Notes: generated by a model not told the origin, from the letters alone. DNA of 64,000 nucleotides from Saccharophagus degradans 2-40 (GCF_000013665.1 NC_007912.1:3465501-3529500); one strand, 5' to 3'; positions 35,259 through 44,661 are shown, counted from the stretch's first letter. Numbers and translations are program-made.

Positions 35259-35711
35259 CTAGAGCGACTCTGGTGATTTGCTCGCAATGCGTTTCCAGTT
35301 TTTATCCGCCTCTTTGATTTTACCAGGAACATCTTTCAACCACTCCGATTGAATATTGGCATCTAAATTAAGGTAAAGCTTGCCTTCTACAATTCGCCAT
35401 ACTTCAGGATCACCAATAAATTTCTTACCTACCGATACACCAAACGCACAGTATCCGTTGTAGGCTGGCGCGTATTTTTCTGGTGACTTTTTAAACTCGC
35501 TTAGGTTCTCTTCGCTCGAGAATAAATAGGTAGCACCATTATGTGTCGCTACATAATGCCCATTACCTTTAGCTGGGCGTTTTTCGATGTGGTACGACAC
35601 AACATCATAGCCTTGTACGGCAGGAGCACTATGATCTGCACTGCCGGCATTGGCTGCTGCTGAAAAAAACACACTTGCGATTAATCCAAATACAATTTTT
35701 TTGATACTCAT
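35259..35711 (-). CDS. Exported YHS-domain protein
   Basis: About 150 residues. MSIKKIVFGLIASVFFSAAANA is a signal peptide, and the mature YHS domain begins AVQGYDVVSYHIEKRPAKGNGHY and continues YLFSSEENLSEFKKSPEKYAPAYNGYCAFG. YHS domains are metal- or cofactor-binding small modules. The ATG at 35711 with AAGG upstream is chosen over a start 14 codons upstream. It lies in a row of four minus-strand genes divergent from an AraC regulator. Confidence 0.8.
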   Translation of the reverse strand: MSIKKIVFGLIASVFFSAAANAGSADHSAPAVQGYDVVSYHIEKRPAKGNGHYVATHNGATYLFSSEENLSEFKKSPEKYAPAYNGYCAFGVSVGKKFIGDPEVWRIVEGKLYLNLDANIQSEWLKDVPGKIKEADKNWKRIASKSPESL

Positions 35712-35800
35712 AACATTACCTTTTAATGAAAAATTGTTGATGTGTATGGCCACGATCCCGCTTTCACTGTTGGCGGCGCTACATACGTTGATTGCTGAAT

Positions 35801-36034
35801 TTATGGCGCCAGGTCAATGTTGATTTCAAACACCTTTCCTGTACCGGTTTCGACCACAAAGGTTTTACCACCCGTACCACCTTCGTTTACTTTGCCACCT
35901 GTGCCGTTGCCGGCGCCTTTAGTGCCCGTACCATTACCAGCGCTTTTGCCACCCGTACCGGTACTACCTTCAGCGAACGCTAAACTTGTACAAAGTGTCG
36001 TTAACATCAAAATACTTAAGGCCGTGTTTTTCAT
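35801..36034 (-). CDS. Small exported glycine-rich repeat protein
   Basis: A 77-residue protein with a signal peptide (MKNTALSILMLTTLCTSLAFA). The mature chain is built of repeated Gly-Thr-Gly-Gly-Lys units (GTGGK, GTGTK, GTGGK, GGTGGK), then FVVETGTGKVFEINIDLAP. It is low in complexity and basic. The function is unknown. It lies 21 bases downstream of the carboxymuconolactone decarboxylase-like gene and is likely cotranscribed. Confidence 0.6.
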   Translation of the reverse strand: MKNTALSILMLTTLCTSLAFAEGSTGTGGKSAGNGTGTKGAGNGTGGKVNEGGTGGKTFVVETGTGKVFEINIDLAP

Positions 36035-36055
36035 ACTTATTCCTCTTGGATTAAA

Positions 36056-36607
36056 TTATGCAACTTTCGATTTTTGAGTTTCCACTAAGGGAAAATCGAT
36101 ATCGGTTTGCGCGATGTGGTTGAAGTAGTTGGTAAACATGTTCAAACCAACATGTGCGATGATTTCGACAATTTCTTCTTCGCTGTAATTCGCCGCACGG
36201 ATGGCTAGAAGGTCGCTGTCGGCGATGTGTCCACGCTTGGTAACAATGGCTTTAACAAAGGTAAGTACCGCCTGTGTGTGCGGGTGATCTGAACGCAAAG
36301 CGAGATTCGCCGCGAGTTCAGCCTCGCTTACACCTGCTTTTTTGCCCAACAGTGTGTGGGCCGAAGCGCAGTAATCGCAGGCATTTAGCGCTGCTGTCGC
36401 CACGGCAATCTGTTCTCGCAAGTCGGACGATAGGGCGCCGCCTGCAAGCGCAGAAACCTGGCCTAAATAGGCTTCCAATACGGCAGGCGCTTGGCCAAAG
36501 GTAAGAAAAATATTGGGAACAATGCCAAGCTGGCGCTGCACAGTCTCATAAAGACTTTTGGTTTTACCCTCGGCCTCGCCTACGGGAAGGGTGGGAATAC
36601 GAGCCAT
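36056..36607 (-). CDS. Carboxymuconolactone decarboxylase/AhpD-family peroxidase-like protein
   Basis: A 183-residue AhpD-like protein. The active-site box LNACDYCASAHTLLGKKAGV carries the CxxC...H motif of alkylhydroperoxidases, preceded by LREQIAVATA. LSEEEIVEIIAHVGLNMFTNYFNHIAQTDIDFP-like residues close the domain. It likely reduces peroxides or acts in a thiol-linked reaction. First gene of a minus-strand cluster divergent from an AraC-type regulator that probably controls it. Confidence 0.85.
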   Translation of the reverse strand: MARIPTLPVGEAEGKTKSLYETVQRQLGIVPNIFLTFGQAPAVLEAYLGQVSALAGGALSSDLREQIAVATAALNACDYCASAHTLLGKKAGVSEAELAANLALRSDHPHTQAVLTFVKAIVTKRGHIADSDLLAIRAANYSEEEIVEIIAHVGLNMFTNYFNHIAQTDIDFPLVETQKSKVA

Positions 36608-36786
36608 AGTGTTTCTCCTGATTGATTAAAGGATATGGAACATTACGTCCATGCGCTTATAATCACCCAGAAAACCTGCACTTTTAATATTTTAAAGTCC
36701 GTCTTTTACACTAAATCGTATTTAGTATTGTTTTATATGACTTATAAAGGGAAAATAGTGCCAACACTCCAATAGAGAGACTTATC

Positions 36787-37716
36787 GTGGACGCCTTAAC
36801 CGATATCCTGAACACCCTGCGCATGCAGAGCAGCCTTTACTTTCGCACCGAGATGAGCGCACCCTGGGGAGTAGCTGTACCAGCAAAGGGCAAGGTGGCG
36901 CGATTCCACATTGCCATACGTGGGCAGTGCTGGTTGCGTGTTGAGGGAGAAAACAAACCTTTGTTTCTCGCCAATGGCGACCTAGTGATCATCCCCCATG
37001 GGGCGGCGCATGTGATGGGCGATACTCAAGAGACTGCGGCTAAACCATTGGGTGACGTACTATCGGAAACGCAATATACCGGTGAAGGTCCCTTGGTCTA
37101 TGGCGGCGGCGGCGCAGGTTGCACCTTAGTCTGTGGTGAGTTTGCTTTTGACGAACGTGAGACCCATCCCTTGCTTGATAATCTACCTTCCGTGTTATCC
37201 ATTACAGCCGATCAAGGACACCACGCAAAGTGGTTAGATGCCGTAATGGGTTTTGTTGCGCATGAGGCCGCGCAAATGCGCCCAGGTGCGCACGCCATTA
37301 TCCACCGCCTTTCCGATATTATTTTTATTCAGGCTATTCGTTTACTACTCGACAGTAGTCCGCACAATATTCCTTTTCTTTCAGCCTTTGCCGACAATCG
37401 AATCAGCATGGTGTTATCACGTATACACGCTGAGCCACAGCACAAGTGGAGCGTCGAAAGTTTAGGGCAAATTGCCAACATGTCGCGCTCGGCCTTTTCC
37501 AATCGGTTCTCTGAACTTACTCAAATGTCGCCTTTACAATATGTGATGTTTATTCGGCTCAATCGCGCCAGCCGCTTGTTAATTGAAAGCGATTATTCCT
37601 TAGGCCAAATTGCCGAATTAATTGGCTACCAAAGCGAAGCGGCTTTTAGTTTGGCTTTTTCTAAACAGTTTGACTGTCGACCTGGTGAATATCGCAAGCG
37701 GGCTAGCACGCAATAA
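36787..37716 (+). CDS. AraC-family transcriptional regulator with cupin domain
   Basis: A 309-residue regulator. The N-terminal cupin (AraC_binding_2/cupin_6) shows RFHIAIRGQCWLRVEG and LANGDLVIIPHGAAHVM. The C-terminal AraC domain has two HTH motifs: SVESLGQIANMSRSAFSNRFSELTQMSPLQYVMFIRLNRA and SLGQIAELIGYQSEAAFSLAFSKQFDCRPGEYR. The start is a GTG with AGAGAG upstream. It is divergent from the AhpD-like gene and probably activates that cluster. It ends overlapping the UDG-like gene by 14 bases on the other strand. Confidence 0.9.
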   Translation: MDALTDILNTLRMQSSLYFRTEMSAPWGVAVPAKGKVARFHIAIRGQCWLRVEGENKPLFLANGDLVIIPHGAAHVMGDTQETAAKPLGDVLSETQYTGEGPLVYGGGGAGCTLVCGEFAFDERETHPLLDNLPSVLSITADQGHHAKWLDAVMGFVAHEAAQMRPGAHAIIHRLSDIIFIQAIRLLLDSSPHNIPFLSAFADNRISMVLSRIHAEPQHKWSVESLGQIANMSRSAFSNRFSELTQMSPLQYVMFIRLNRASRLLIESDYSLGQIAELIGYQSEAAFSLAFSKQFDCRPGEYRKRASTQ

Positions 37717-38275
37717 TTCGGCGCTGTAATTCAGGTATCGCAATTTCTTCAAACCAGGGGTTTTGTTTAAGCCAAATTTGATTGCGAGGTGATGGGTGCG
37801 GCAGAGGAAAGTAGTGTGGTAAATAGTCTTCCCAATGTTTGACCGTGTCGGTAAGGTTAGTGAAGCCTTCTTTTAGATAATATTTCTGCGCGTACTGACC
37901 AATCAACAAAGTAAGCTGAATATTCGGCAGTGATGCAAGCATACGCGCGTGCCATTTTGGCGCACACTCTGGACGAGGCGGCAGGTCACCCGAACGACCC
38001 TTGCCGGGATAACAAAAACCCATTGGCATGATGGCGATCCGCGATTCATCATAGAACGCTTGATCATCAATACCCATCCATTGGCGCAAACGTCTGCCAC
38101 TGGCATCATCCCAGGGAATGCCACTGGCATGCACTTTGGTGCCGGGGGCTTGGCCGATAATTAAAATCTTTGCATTCGGAGCACCACGTACGATGGGTCT
38201 AGCTCCCAATGGTAACTCGGGTTCACAATCGCGACACTGCCGAATTTGGTTTATCAATGGAATCAAGCGGTTCAT
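37703..38275 (-). CDS. Uracil-DNA glycosylase-like protein
   Basis: A protein of about 190 residues of the uracil-DNA glycosylase superfamily. The motif GQAPGTKVHASGIPWDDASGRRLRQWMG is the family A/B box (GxxPG...P), and the C-terminal motif is LPHPSPRNQIWLKQNPWF (HPSPxN). A Cys-x2-Cys pair near the start (RQCRDCEPEL) resembles iron-sulfur families, but only two Cys are there. It may repair uracil or be an inactive relative. The start at 38275 (MNRLIPL) is preferred; an ATG four codons upstream is possible. Confidence 0.82.
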   Translation of the reverse strand: MNRLIPLINQIRQCRDCEPELPLGARPIVRGAPNAKILIIGQAPGTKVHASGIPWDDASGRRLRQWMGIDDQAFYDESRIAIMPMGFCYPGKGRSGDLPPRPECAPKWHARMLASLPNIQLTLLIGQYAQKYYLKEGFTNLTDTVKHWEDYLPHYFPLPHPSPRNQIWLKQNPWFEEIAIPELQRRIIAC

Positions 38276-38475
38276 GTTCAATCTCATTCTGTAGGATTAG
38301 CGCCCTAAATTGTGGCCATTGCCTTCAGAGCGCCAACGCTCAAGACAAGCCTCACTAACTTCCCAACAGAAGGGCCAGGATATTCTCCATACCCTCTTTC
38401 TTTCGCTGAAAAGCGGTTTGTCTTAGTACTTCCCAATCTTCAATGCGGAAGCCACGGAAAGATGATGTTATGCAT

Positions 38476-38952
38476 TCACCTCTCAATTGTAGTAACAAGG
38501 AATCCTTCTTCTGGAGACGGTTCTGCAAAATATTGGGTTACCCTCAGAAACATGTCCTCGGTATCCGTTGCGGCGCGCTCAGGCTGTTCAATACGCCTTT
38601 TGGCAATTTGCTGCAAACAGACATCGTCCGTCACGTTCAGAAATATCAACTCGTGGTTGGCATTTATTTCAGAAAAAATGCTCTTCAACCATTGCCTTTG
38701 CGCCACTGTATTAGCCGGAAAATCCATAACTACGTTTGCGCCAGACTTTAGAATGCCCTGCACCAATGACTTAACTAATGGCTTTATCAAATTAGAAAGG
38801 CGCACATAATCTTCAATGCGGAAAATTTGGTCCGGAAATAAAGCACTGAGCCAGTGATCTTCCGATATCAAAACCGCATTTCGCTCCTTGGCCAACTCGA
38901 TCGCTTTCGTCGATTTACCTGCCCCCATTTTTCCACATAACAGCACTAACAT
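38476..38952 (-). CDS. Small P-loop kinase-like protein (AAA_33)
   Basis: A 158-residue P-loop protein. LVLLCGKMGAGKSTKAIELAKE holds Walker A, DHWLSALFPDQIF follows, and FLNVTDDVCLQQIAKRRIEQP has the R-x-x-R lid pattern of zeta/adenylate-kinase-like enzymes. Substrate unknown; small-molecule or antibiotic phosphotransferase activity is possible. It is isolated between a UDG-like gene and a membrane protein on the same strand. Confidence 0.75.
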   Translation of the reverse strand: MLVLLCGKMGAGKSTKAIELAKERNAVLISEDHWLSALFPDQIFRIEDYVRLSNLIKPLVKSLVQGILKSGANVVMDFPANTVAQRQWLKSIFSEINANHELIFLNVTDDVCLQQIAKRRIEQPERAATDTEDMFLRVTQYFAEPSPEEGFLVTTIER

Positions 38953-39003
38953 TTTCTCATCCCTTGTCCATCTTGGAATAACGCTTTAACGAGCCGGAAG
39001 CCA

Positions 39004-39624
39004 TTACTTCCCGCCTTTCATGAGTAGCCAAATCGCAAAGGACATCTCGCCCAATAGGCCTGGAATCGCGACAAGCGCCAGGAAGAGGGTTGCATATTCT
39101 GAATAGTCGGGTAATACAAAATGTGCGACGGTATCGATCATATACATGGCACCGGCCACTATGAGAAGCCATTCTACGATTCTTATTCTTGAGAAGATAA
39201 TTCCCAACAACACGATATGGATACCAAAGAAGAAAAGCCCCAACAACCAGATCGTATTAAAAATGGATACTTGCTGCAGAATTTCTTCACTGCTGGCCAA
39301 AGTCAACACTTCGGGAAGTGCAAAAATAGCCACTCCCATGATGGCCGCATGCATCATTCTGAACAGCGTGCTTAACGCAGACAGCGGATGCTCTTTGAAC
39401 AGCTCGTTAAGCGACCAAGCGACAATCACGTCGAAAACCACCGTTATCAGAAAAGCGAGAATGCCTGCTCGCAGCAGACCATGGTGTTGTTGGACGGTTG
39501 CAATAGGGTCAGCGATCAACGTTTCAAGAACAAAGAAATTGGCGAAAATAGCGGCGAAGAAAATCACCCAGTAACTTCCGCCGGCTACTAACGACAGTGT
39601 CCTCGCATTCAATGTTTTGGTCAT
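39004..39624 (-). CDS. DUF4386-like membrane protein
   Basis: A 206-residue integral membrane protein with six to seven hydrophobic helices (VAGGSYWVIFFAAIFANFFV, LAFLITVVFDVIVAWSLNELF, MMHAAIMGVAIFALPEVL and others). RLFRMMHAA-like TLFRMMHAAIMGVA and the final LLGEMSFAIWLLMKGGK match the DUF4386 family. The ATG at 39624 with AAGGAGAT is chosen. Function unknown. Confidence 0.75.
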   Translation of the reverse strand: MTKTLNARTLSLVAGGSYWVIFFAAIFANFFVLETLIADPIATVQQHHGLLRAGILAFLITVVFDVIVAWSLNELFKEHPLSALSTLFRMMHAAIMGVAIFALPEVLTLASSEEILQQVSIFNTIWLLGLFFFGIHIVLLGIIFSRIRIVEWLLIVAGAMYMIDTVAHFVLPDYSEYATLFLALVAIPGLLGEMSFAIWLLMKGGK

Positions 39625-39702
39625 GCTGGATCTCCTTGGTTGGGAAAGCAATGTCAGCTCACATGATTAATGAAACGACCCAGGTCGCTCAGTGTCGCAG
39701 CC

Positions 39703-40629
39703 TCAGCTGCGCTGGGGCCATGAATTCTCGACACGACGTGCGCCCAGTTTCAGCCCGAGCACAACGAACAATGCACCGATCCAGATACCGAAGGAATAGG
39801 ACTCTTTAAACCACAGGGCACCGATCATCAACCCAAACAGCGCGGCGACAACTCCCAATTGACTGTAGAAAACCGGATTGGATCGCTTTTGCAATTCAAA
39901 TGCACATAAATAGGTTAAAGCCGTTAGCCCCCCTTGCAAAGCCAGGATCGCGAACAGGTTTGAATCAAGCAGGTCTGGCAATAGGTCGGTTCCAGTCGAC
40001 CGCGCAAACACAGCAAGCGTCAAGGCGCTGGTGAGCAAGGTACCGGCTGCCAGGGTGGTAGGCTTTGCGTCCTTGGGCCAGGCGATTGAGCGATAGATGT
40101 TTCCAATGGAGAGCATGAAGGGAATAAGCAGGCCCAAGCCGAACCATAGTGGATTCACCAACCCCATTTCCTCATGCCGTTGTGACACGATCCAGGAACA
40201 GGCCAACACGGCCATGCCAAGCCCGGCGAACCGGGTCCATGCGAGCTTTTCGAGCCTCAAGGTCAAGGCCAACAGAAACGTAAACAGGGGTGGCAGCGCG
40301 TACATGATGCCGGTAAATCCGGCCCCCAGACGCGTCACCAGATAAAAGGCTATCACATTGGGAATCGCGATTCCCGTCAGACCACTGACCAAGAAATATG
40401 GCATCAGTTGTCTGCTGAAATGTTTCTTCTGGCCGCCTGAAAATACCAGTAGGAGCGTTCCTGCGATCAGCGTCTGCCAGAAGGCATAGCTTGCTGCAGG
40501 TAAGCCCTGTGAGGTAGCCGTTTTAGCTAGCGCCAGCATCAGCGCAATCAAAAGTCCGTTCAGCAGGAGCAGCCCCCAGGTCAGGACCTTTTCTGAAATA
40601 GGCAGCGGTTGCCGCAGTAAAATATTCAT
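39703..40629 (-). CDS. EamA-family (DMT) transporter
   Basis: About 308 residues with ten hydrophobic helices in two EamA halves (LLLLNGLLIALMLALAKT... and LFALQGGLTALTYLCAFELQ...). It has the RhaT/YdcZ-like pattern of drug/metabolite exporters. ATG at 40629 with GGAGAG upstream. It is divergent from the LysR gene, which is a likely regulator. The exported solute is unknown. Confidence 0.82.
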   Translation of the reverse strand: MNILLRQPLPISEKVLTWGLLLLNGLLIALMLALAKTATSQGLPAASYAFWQTLIAGTLLLVFSGGQKKHFSRQLMPYFLVSGLTGIAIPNVIAFYLVTRLGAGFTGIMYALPPLFTFLLALTLRLEKLAWTRFAGLGMAVLACSWIVSQRHEEMGLVNPLWFGLGLLIPFMLSIGNIYRSIAWPKDAKPTTLAAGTLLTSALTLAVFARSTGTDLLPDLLDSNLFAILALQGGLTALTYLCAFELQKRSNPVFYSQLGVVAALFGLMIGALWFKESYSFGIWIGALFVVLGLKLGARRVENSWPQRS

Positions 40630-40752
40630 GGTCAACACTCTCCGGTTAATCAATGTTTCGTTCTGACCGATAGTGTGCCGCTTTTTTTTACCCCGACAAT
40701 TAGCTAAACTCGAACATGTTTTTTTCCAAAAAAGAAAGAATCAGGGGGCGCC

Positions 40753-41649
40753 ATGGCTACCGACAAATTCGTTGCCATGAAGATCTTCCGACGGGTGGCG
40801 GAGCTGAAAAGTTTCACGCTGGCGGCGGATGATCTGGACACCACGCCGGCCACGGTCAGCAAACATATTGCTTTTCTCGAGCGCGATCTGGGTACCCGCT
40901 TGATTCACCGGACCACGCGTCGGCTGAATCTGAGTGATGCCGGACTGACGTTCCTGAAACGCACGCAAGAACTATTGGATGCACTTGAAGAAGCCGAGCT
41001 TGAAGCACAGGGCTATCAGACAAGCCCTAAAGGGTCGATTCGACTAAATGTACCGATGTCTTTCGGGTTGACTCACCTCACCGAGGCTGTCGACAGTTTT
41101 TTGCGCCGCTATCCGGATATCGACATTGATCTGCAGTTCAGTGATCGTCTGGTCGATCTGGTAGAACAAGGCGTGGATCTTGCCATACGGGTGCGTCACT
41201 CGCTCGCTGATTCCAGCTTGCAGGCCCGTGCGCTGAAACAGTCCCGCAACGTCGTGTGCGCTGCCCCGTCCTACCTTGCCCAGAATCCTGAGATCAGGTG
41301 CCCGGATGATCTGGTCCATCACAATTGTTTGCTGTACACCCTGCACGACCGCCCCAAAGTCTGGGAACTGGGCAATCAGGAAGTGATCGTGGGAGGCAAT
41401 TTCAGAACCGACAGCAGTCTGGCGATCCGGGAGTGCCTGATTGCTGGCGCAGGAATCGGTTTCATCCCGCGCTTTCTGGTCGAAAACGATCTTGAAAACC
41501 AGAAACTGGTACCCCTGCTGACCGATTTTCCCGCCAAACCGTACACGGTGTTTGCCTTGTTTCCCCCCGGACGCAAACAGCCAGCGAAGGTTCGCCTGCT
41601 GGTGGCACACCTCGAAGAGCACCTGAATCAGAAGTCGTTCTGGGAATAA
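40753..41649 (+). CDS. LysR-family transcriptional regulator
   Basis: A 298-residue LysR regulator. The N-terminal HTH reads MKIFRRVAELKSFTLAADDLDTTPATVSKHIAFLERDLGTRLIHRTTRRLNLSDAG, and the effector domain GSIRLNVPMSFGLTHL...YPDIDIDLQFSDRLVDLVEQGVDLAIRVRHSL is typical of the CrgA/DsdC-like clade. It sits between the divergent EamA exporter and the downstream cyclase and nitroreductase genes and may control both. Confidence 0.92.
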   Translation: MATDKFVAMKIFRRVAELKSFTLAADDLDTTPATVSKHIAFLERDLGTRLIHRTTRRLNLSDAGLTFLKRTQELLDALEEAELEAQGYQTSPKGSIRLNVPMSFGLTHLTEAVDSFLRRYPDIDIDLQFSDRLVDLVEQGVDLAIRVRHSLADSSLQARALKQSRNVVCAAPSYLAQNPEIRCPDDLVHHNCLLYTLHDRPKVWELGNQEVIVGGNFRTDSSLAIRECLIAGAGIGFIPRFLVENDLENQKLVPLLTDFPAKPYTVFALFPPGRKQPAKVRLLVAHLEEHLNQKSFWE

Positions 41650-41777
41650 GGTCGACCCGCTGATAAATTGAGATCGTGATATTTTCCAAATTGGAAAAAA
41701 TATTGTTCTTAATTCTCTATTTTTTGAACCAAAGCGATTTCTTACAGTGGCATCTCCAACAACCAGGAGATATCGCT

Positions 41778-42767
41778 ATGAACCGCAAACTGAACATTTT
41801 CCGAACTTCCATTTTTGGCCTGATGCTCTTGCCGGGTTTGACGTTTGGCGCAGACGTCGCCTCCAGTCCCTGGGGATCAGACGATGAAATTGGTCGCCTG
41901 AACCTCATCACACCGGAGTCCAGACGAGCGGCATTGCAGAATCTGAACCCTGCTGTGACTTACGACCTGAGTGTGGAATATTTCATTGGCATGCCCAGCT
42001 GGCAGGCGGCAGGTGATCCGCATTTCCAGATATGGATGACGCACACACCGAAAGGAACCAAAGTCGATGACCCGTTATCCGTGGGAGACCGGCAAAATGA
42101 CCGGGTCAGCTATTCCGGTTCGGCCTTCTCGATGTATGCGCATACCGGCACCCATATCGACGCGCTCAACCATTTTGGGCTCAATGGAAAGATCTGGAAC
42201 CACTTCTCGGCAGCGCAGTATCTCGGTGACCGCGGCTGGCAGAAGACCGGGGCAGAAAACATTCCGCCGATCATTGCCAGAGGCGTCTTGCTTGATGTAC
42301 CCGCAGCCAAGCAAGTTGATGAACTGTCACCGGGATATCGGATCACCCGGGAGGACCTTGAAAAGACGCTCGTCGCCCAGGACACCGTAATCTTTCCTGG
42401 GGATGTGGTACTGATCCGTACAGGGCGCATGCGCCACTATAACGACGCACAACGATTTATGGAAAATGCTCCGGGGCTGGGCATGGCTGCAGCACGCTTT
42501 CTGGCTGAAGACAAACAGGTTTTGTCATTAGGCGCAGATAACCTCAGCTTCGAAGCGTTCCCATCCGAAGACGCGAATAACTACGTGCCCGTTCACACCT
42601 ATTTGCTCGCGCAGCAGGGAGTCACGATTATGGAATTGGTCGATCTGGAGCAACTGGCCAGAGACCGAGTCTATCACTTTGCCTTTATCGGCACTCCGTT
42701 AAAGCTGCGCGGCGCTGATGCGGCCCCTCTTCGCCCCATCGCCATTCCATACGCTGATGCTGAATAA
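41778..42767 (+). CDS. Exported cyclase/kynurenine formamidase-like hydrolase
   Basis: A 329-residue protein of the cyclase family (PF04199). MNRKLNIFRTSIFGLMLLPGLTFGADVA is a signal peptide, so the enzyme is probably periplasmic, which is unusual for a formamidase. Metal-site residues are in AHTGTHIDALNHFGL and FPGDVVLIRTG, with LSLGADNLSFE and PVHTYLLAQQGVTIMELVDLEQL later. The ATG at 41778 with GGAGATATC is chosen. Substrate unknown. It pairs with a nitroreductase. Confidence 0.82.
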   Translation: MNRKLNIFRTSIFGLMLLPGLTFGADVASSPWGSDDEIGRLNLITPESRRAALQNLNPAVTYDLSVEYFIGMPSWQAAGDPHFQIWMTHTPKGTKVDDPLSVGDRQNDRVSYSGSAFSMYAHTGTHIDALNHFGLNGKIWNHFSAAQYLGDRGWQKTGAENIPPIIARGVLLDVPAAKQVDELSPGYRITREDLEKTLVAQDTVIFPGDVVLIRTGRMRHYNDAQRFMENAPGLGMAAARFLAEDKQVLSLGADNLSFEAFPSEDANNYVPVHTYLLAQQGVTIMELVDLEQLARDRVYHFAFIGTPLKLRGADAAPLRPIAIPYADAE

Positions 42768-42810
42768 CAGCAAGTCTTAACCACTTACCCTACATTTGGA
42801 GATATTCAAA

Positions 42811-43443
42811 ATGAACATTCTTGAAGCCCTTGACTGGCGCTACGCGGTGCGAGAATTTTCACCCAGCATTCTGGACCATCAGACGGTTACCACCCTGCTG
42901 GACGCAACGCGCAAGAGTGCCTCCTCTTATGGACTACAACCCTACAAAATTTTGCTGATCCAATCAGAAAGTATTCGTCGAGAGTTGCTGGCCCATTCCT
43001 TCGGGCAGCAGAAAGTCGTCTTTTGTTCGCATCTGGTGGTCTTTGCCGCCCAGACGGATATCGGGGACCCGGCTGTGGATCGTTATATCGCCCAGTGCAT
43101 GAAAACGAGAGGGCAATCAATGAGCGAACTCGCAGGTTATGCTAGCAACATGAAAGCCGCCCTTGCCGCTAAATCCGATTGGGAAAAGAAAGCATGGGCC
43201 CATCAGCAAGTCTATATCGCACTGGGAACGCTGCTCGCTGCGGCAGCCTCAATGCGTGTTGATAGTTGTCCAATGACTGGATTTGATCCGAACGGATACG
43301 ACCAGGTTCTGGGGCTGGCTGAGCGAGGGCTGGAAAGTTCCGTCGTCGTTGCTTTAGGCTGTCGAAGTGCTAACGATTACAGCGCAAATCTGCAAAAAGT
43401 ACGCTTTGATTACGATGAGGTGGTCGAATCAATAACGGCATGA
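42811..43443 (+). CDS. NAD(P)H-dependent nitroreductase family protein
   Basis: A 210-residue FMN-dependent nitroreductase of the NfsB-like clade. RYAVREFSPS at the N terminus is the FMN phosphate site, and SSYGLQPYKILLIQS and HQQVYIALGTLLAAAASMRVDSCPMTGFDPNGYDQVLGL follow. It ends in ALGCRSANDYSANLQKVRFDYDEVVE. The ATG at 42811 with GGAGATATT is chosen. It is last in a plus-strand row with the cyclase gene, possibly both acting on an aromatic compound. A repeat-A junction follows. Confidence 0.88.
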   Translation: MNILEALDWRYAVREFSPSILDHQTVTTLLDATRKSASSYGLQPYKILLIQSESIRRELLAHSFGQQKVVFCSHLVVFAAQTDIGDPAVDRYIAQCMKTRGQSMSELAGYASNMKAALAAKSDWEKKAWAHQQVYIALGTLLAAAASMRVDSCPMTGFDPNGYDQVLGLAERGLESSVVVALGCRSANDYSANLQKVRFDYDEVVESITA

Positions 43444-43600
43444 ATGGCCCGGATCATTGAAACCAGAATGTAGACAAAGGACTACTTCGGGAGGGGCCGG
43501 TTATTTCGAAGTGTTTCAGGCTAGGGTTTGGCGCAGGCGAAAGGCACCGTTTAATAGACCAATTCAGTTCCCGTTTTGGGAGTTGAACCCGCGTCCTACA

Positions 43601-43788
43601 GCACCACCAAACCAATAAAAAAGCCTCACCCGCAAGGGTGGGGCTTTTTTATTGGCTGTGAGCCTGAGCTTTGGACTTGCACAGTCGGGGTTCACAAAAT
43701 TGTCAGGAACAATTTTGGACGACCGTCAAGTCGCCCCCCAGGGGTGAGGGCCAAGGATGGCCCGAATCCACCCCCCCCGCCTCCACCA
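43601..43788. repeat. Repeat A, copy 2
   Basis: It has the same terminator hairpin and following stretch as the copy at 15498, with a 73-nt hairpin element inside. Its right end CCCCCCGCCTCCACCA matches the ssrA 3' end better than the other copies. It marks the island II/III boundary. Confidence 0.75.
43695..43767. mobile_element. Short multi-hairpin element, copy 4 (73 nt)
   Basis: Nearly identical to copy 1: CAAAATTGT, loop CAGGA, ACAATTTTG at the start and GGGCCA/TGGCCC with loop AGGA at the end, then CGAAT. One base of the CGACC stem is changed, weakening hairpin 2. Confidence 0.7.
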
Positions 43789-43876
43789 CCTTGTAAATAG
43801 CCCTAATGAGCCCTCACCAGCCATTAGGGCTATTTATTAACCCACAACTTTACCATCAAGAAATTAGGGCTGATGC
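43784..43876. repeat. Repeat B, copy 1: CCACCA junction with terminator
   Basis: It starts CCACCACCTTGTAAATAGCC. The terminator hairpin AGCCCTAATG / CCATTAGGGCT is followed by a T-rich run, and the stretch ends near a second AGGGCT. Copies lie at 48494 and 52676. Confidence 0.72.
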
Positions 43877-43887
43877 GGGGATTTGCG

Positions 43888-44584
43888 TGTCAACTTCCCC
43901 ATCAGTGAGACATTTCTAAATTAGAGTTTTCCAGTTTTTGTCGATAGACAGCTGGAGGTACATCACCAGGACTGTCATGCGGTCTTTCTTCGTTGTAACC
44001 AATCATCCATACCCAAGCCATGTCGCGAACCTGACGTATAGTTTCAAAAAAATAGACATCCAAAAACTCTCTTCTGAACGATCCGTTAAATCGTTCGGCA
44101 AAGCCATTTTGTTGCGGCTTGCCAGGCTTGATGTAAGCCATTTCGATATTGTGCTCATTGCAGCAGGCAGGGAACTGTCAACTACTATTGCCAAACATTC
44201 GCGAGCTCCTTCGTCTATAACATTGAGGGTGCGAAAGGTTTTTCCGCAATACAAAGTGTCGTGCATAAAATCCTTAACAGCTTCGTGTTCAAGGCTCAGG
44301 TTGGCATACACTTTTTTCAGACGAGCATTTTCGTCTTCCCGTTCTTAAAGCCGTTTAACATCGGAAGCTTCCATACTTCCGTATTTACTTTTCCAGTTGT
44401 AGTATGTTGCATTGCTTATGCCATGCATGCGGCATATCTACTCAACTTTCAGCCCTGCATCTGCTTCTTTAAAAATTGAAACTATTTGGGTTTCTGTAAA
44501 ACGGGAGTTTTTCATACCAGCCTCCTGAGTAGGTTTTCTCAGAAAACTCTAATTAAGTCTGTCTCAGTCCAGGGGAGGCTGACA
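43888..44584 (-). pseudogene. Decayed, internally deleted IS3-family element
   Basis: Imperfect terminal inverted repeats begin TGTCAACTTCCCC (43888) and TGTCAGCCTCCCC (44584, other strand), both continuing to TGAGACA and TTAGAGTTTTC. Inside, the minus strand has an orfA remnant (MKNSRFTETQIVSIF..., with stops) and the transposase C terminus PGKPQQNGFAERFNGSFRREFL with EERPHDSPGDVPP. The middle is frameshifted and much is missing, since intact IS3 elements are about 1.2 kb. No target duplication is visible. It is inactive. Confidence 0.82.
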
Positions 44585-44661
44585 GTGAATTAATACCGGT
44601 ATAGACCGAAGGAAAATAAAGCATAATCGGGTTAAGGTTCACATTAACGTTCCGTTCCCGA

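Larger units (their letters stand above)
43444..43887. other. Island junction region with repeats A and B
   Basis: After the nitroreductase gene comes a degenerate CCACCA-ending sequence (43567-43608), then repeat A with its 73-nt hairpin element, a GCCTCCACCA ssrA-end-like sequence (43779-43788) and repeat B. No gene is credible here; the open frame at 43576-43800 follows the repeat. Confidence 0.6.

Noticed and set aside
43576..43800. Open frame through repeat A
   Set aside because: Its sequence follows the repeat and terminator hairpins; similar frames occur in the other copies.
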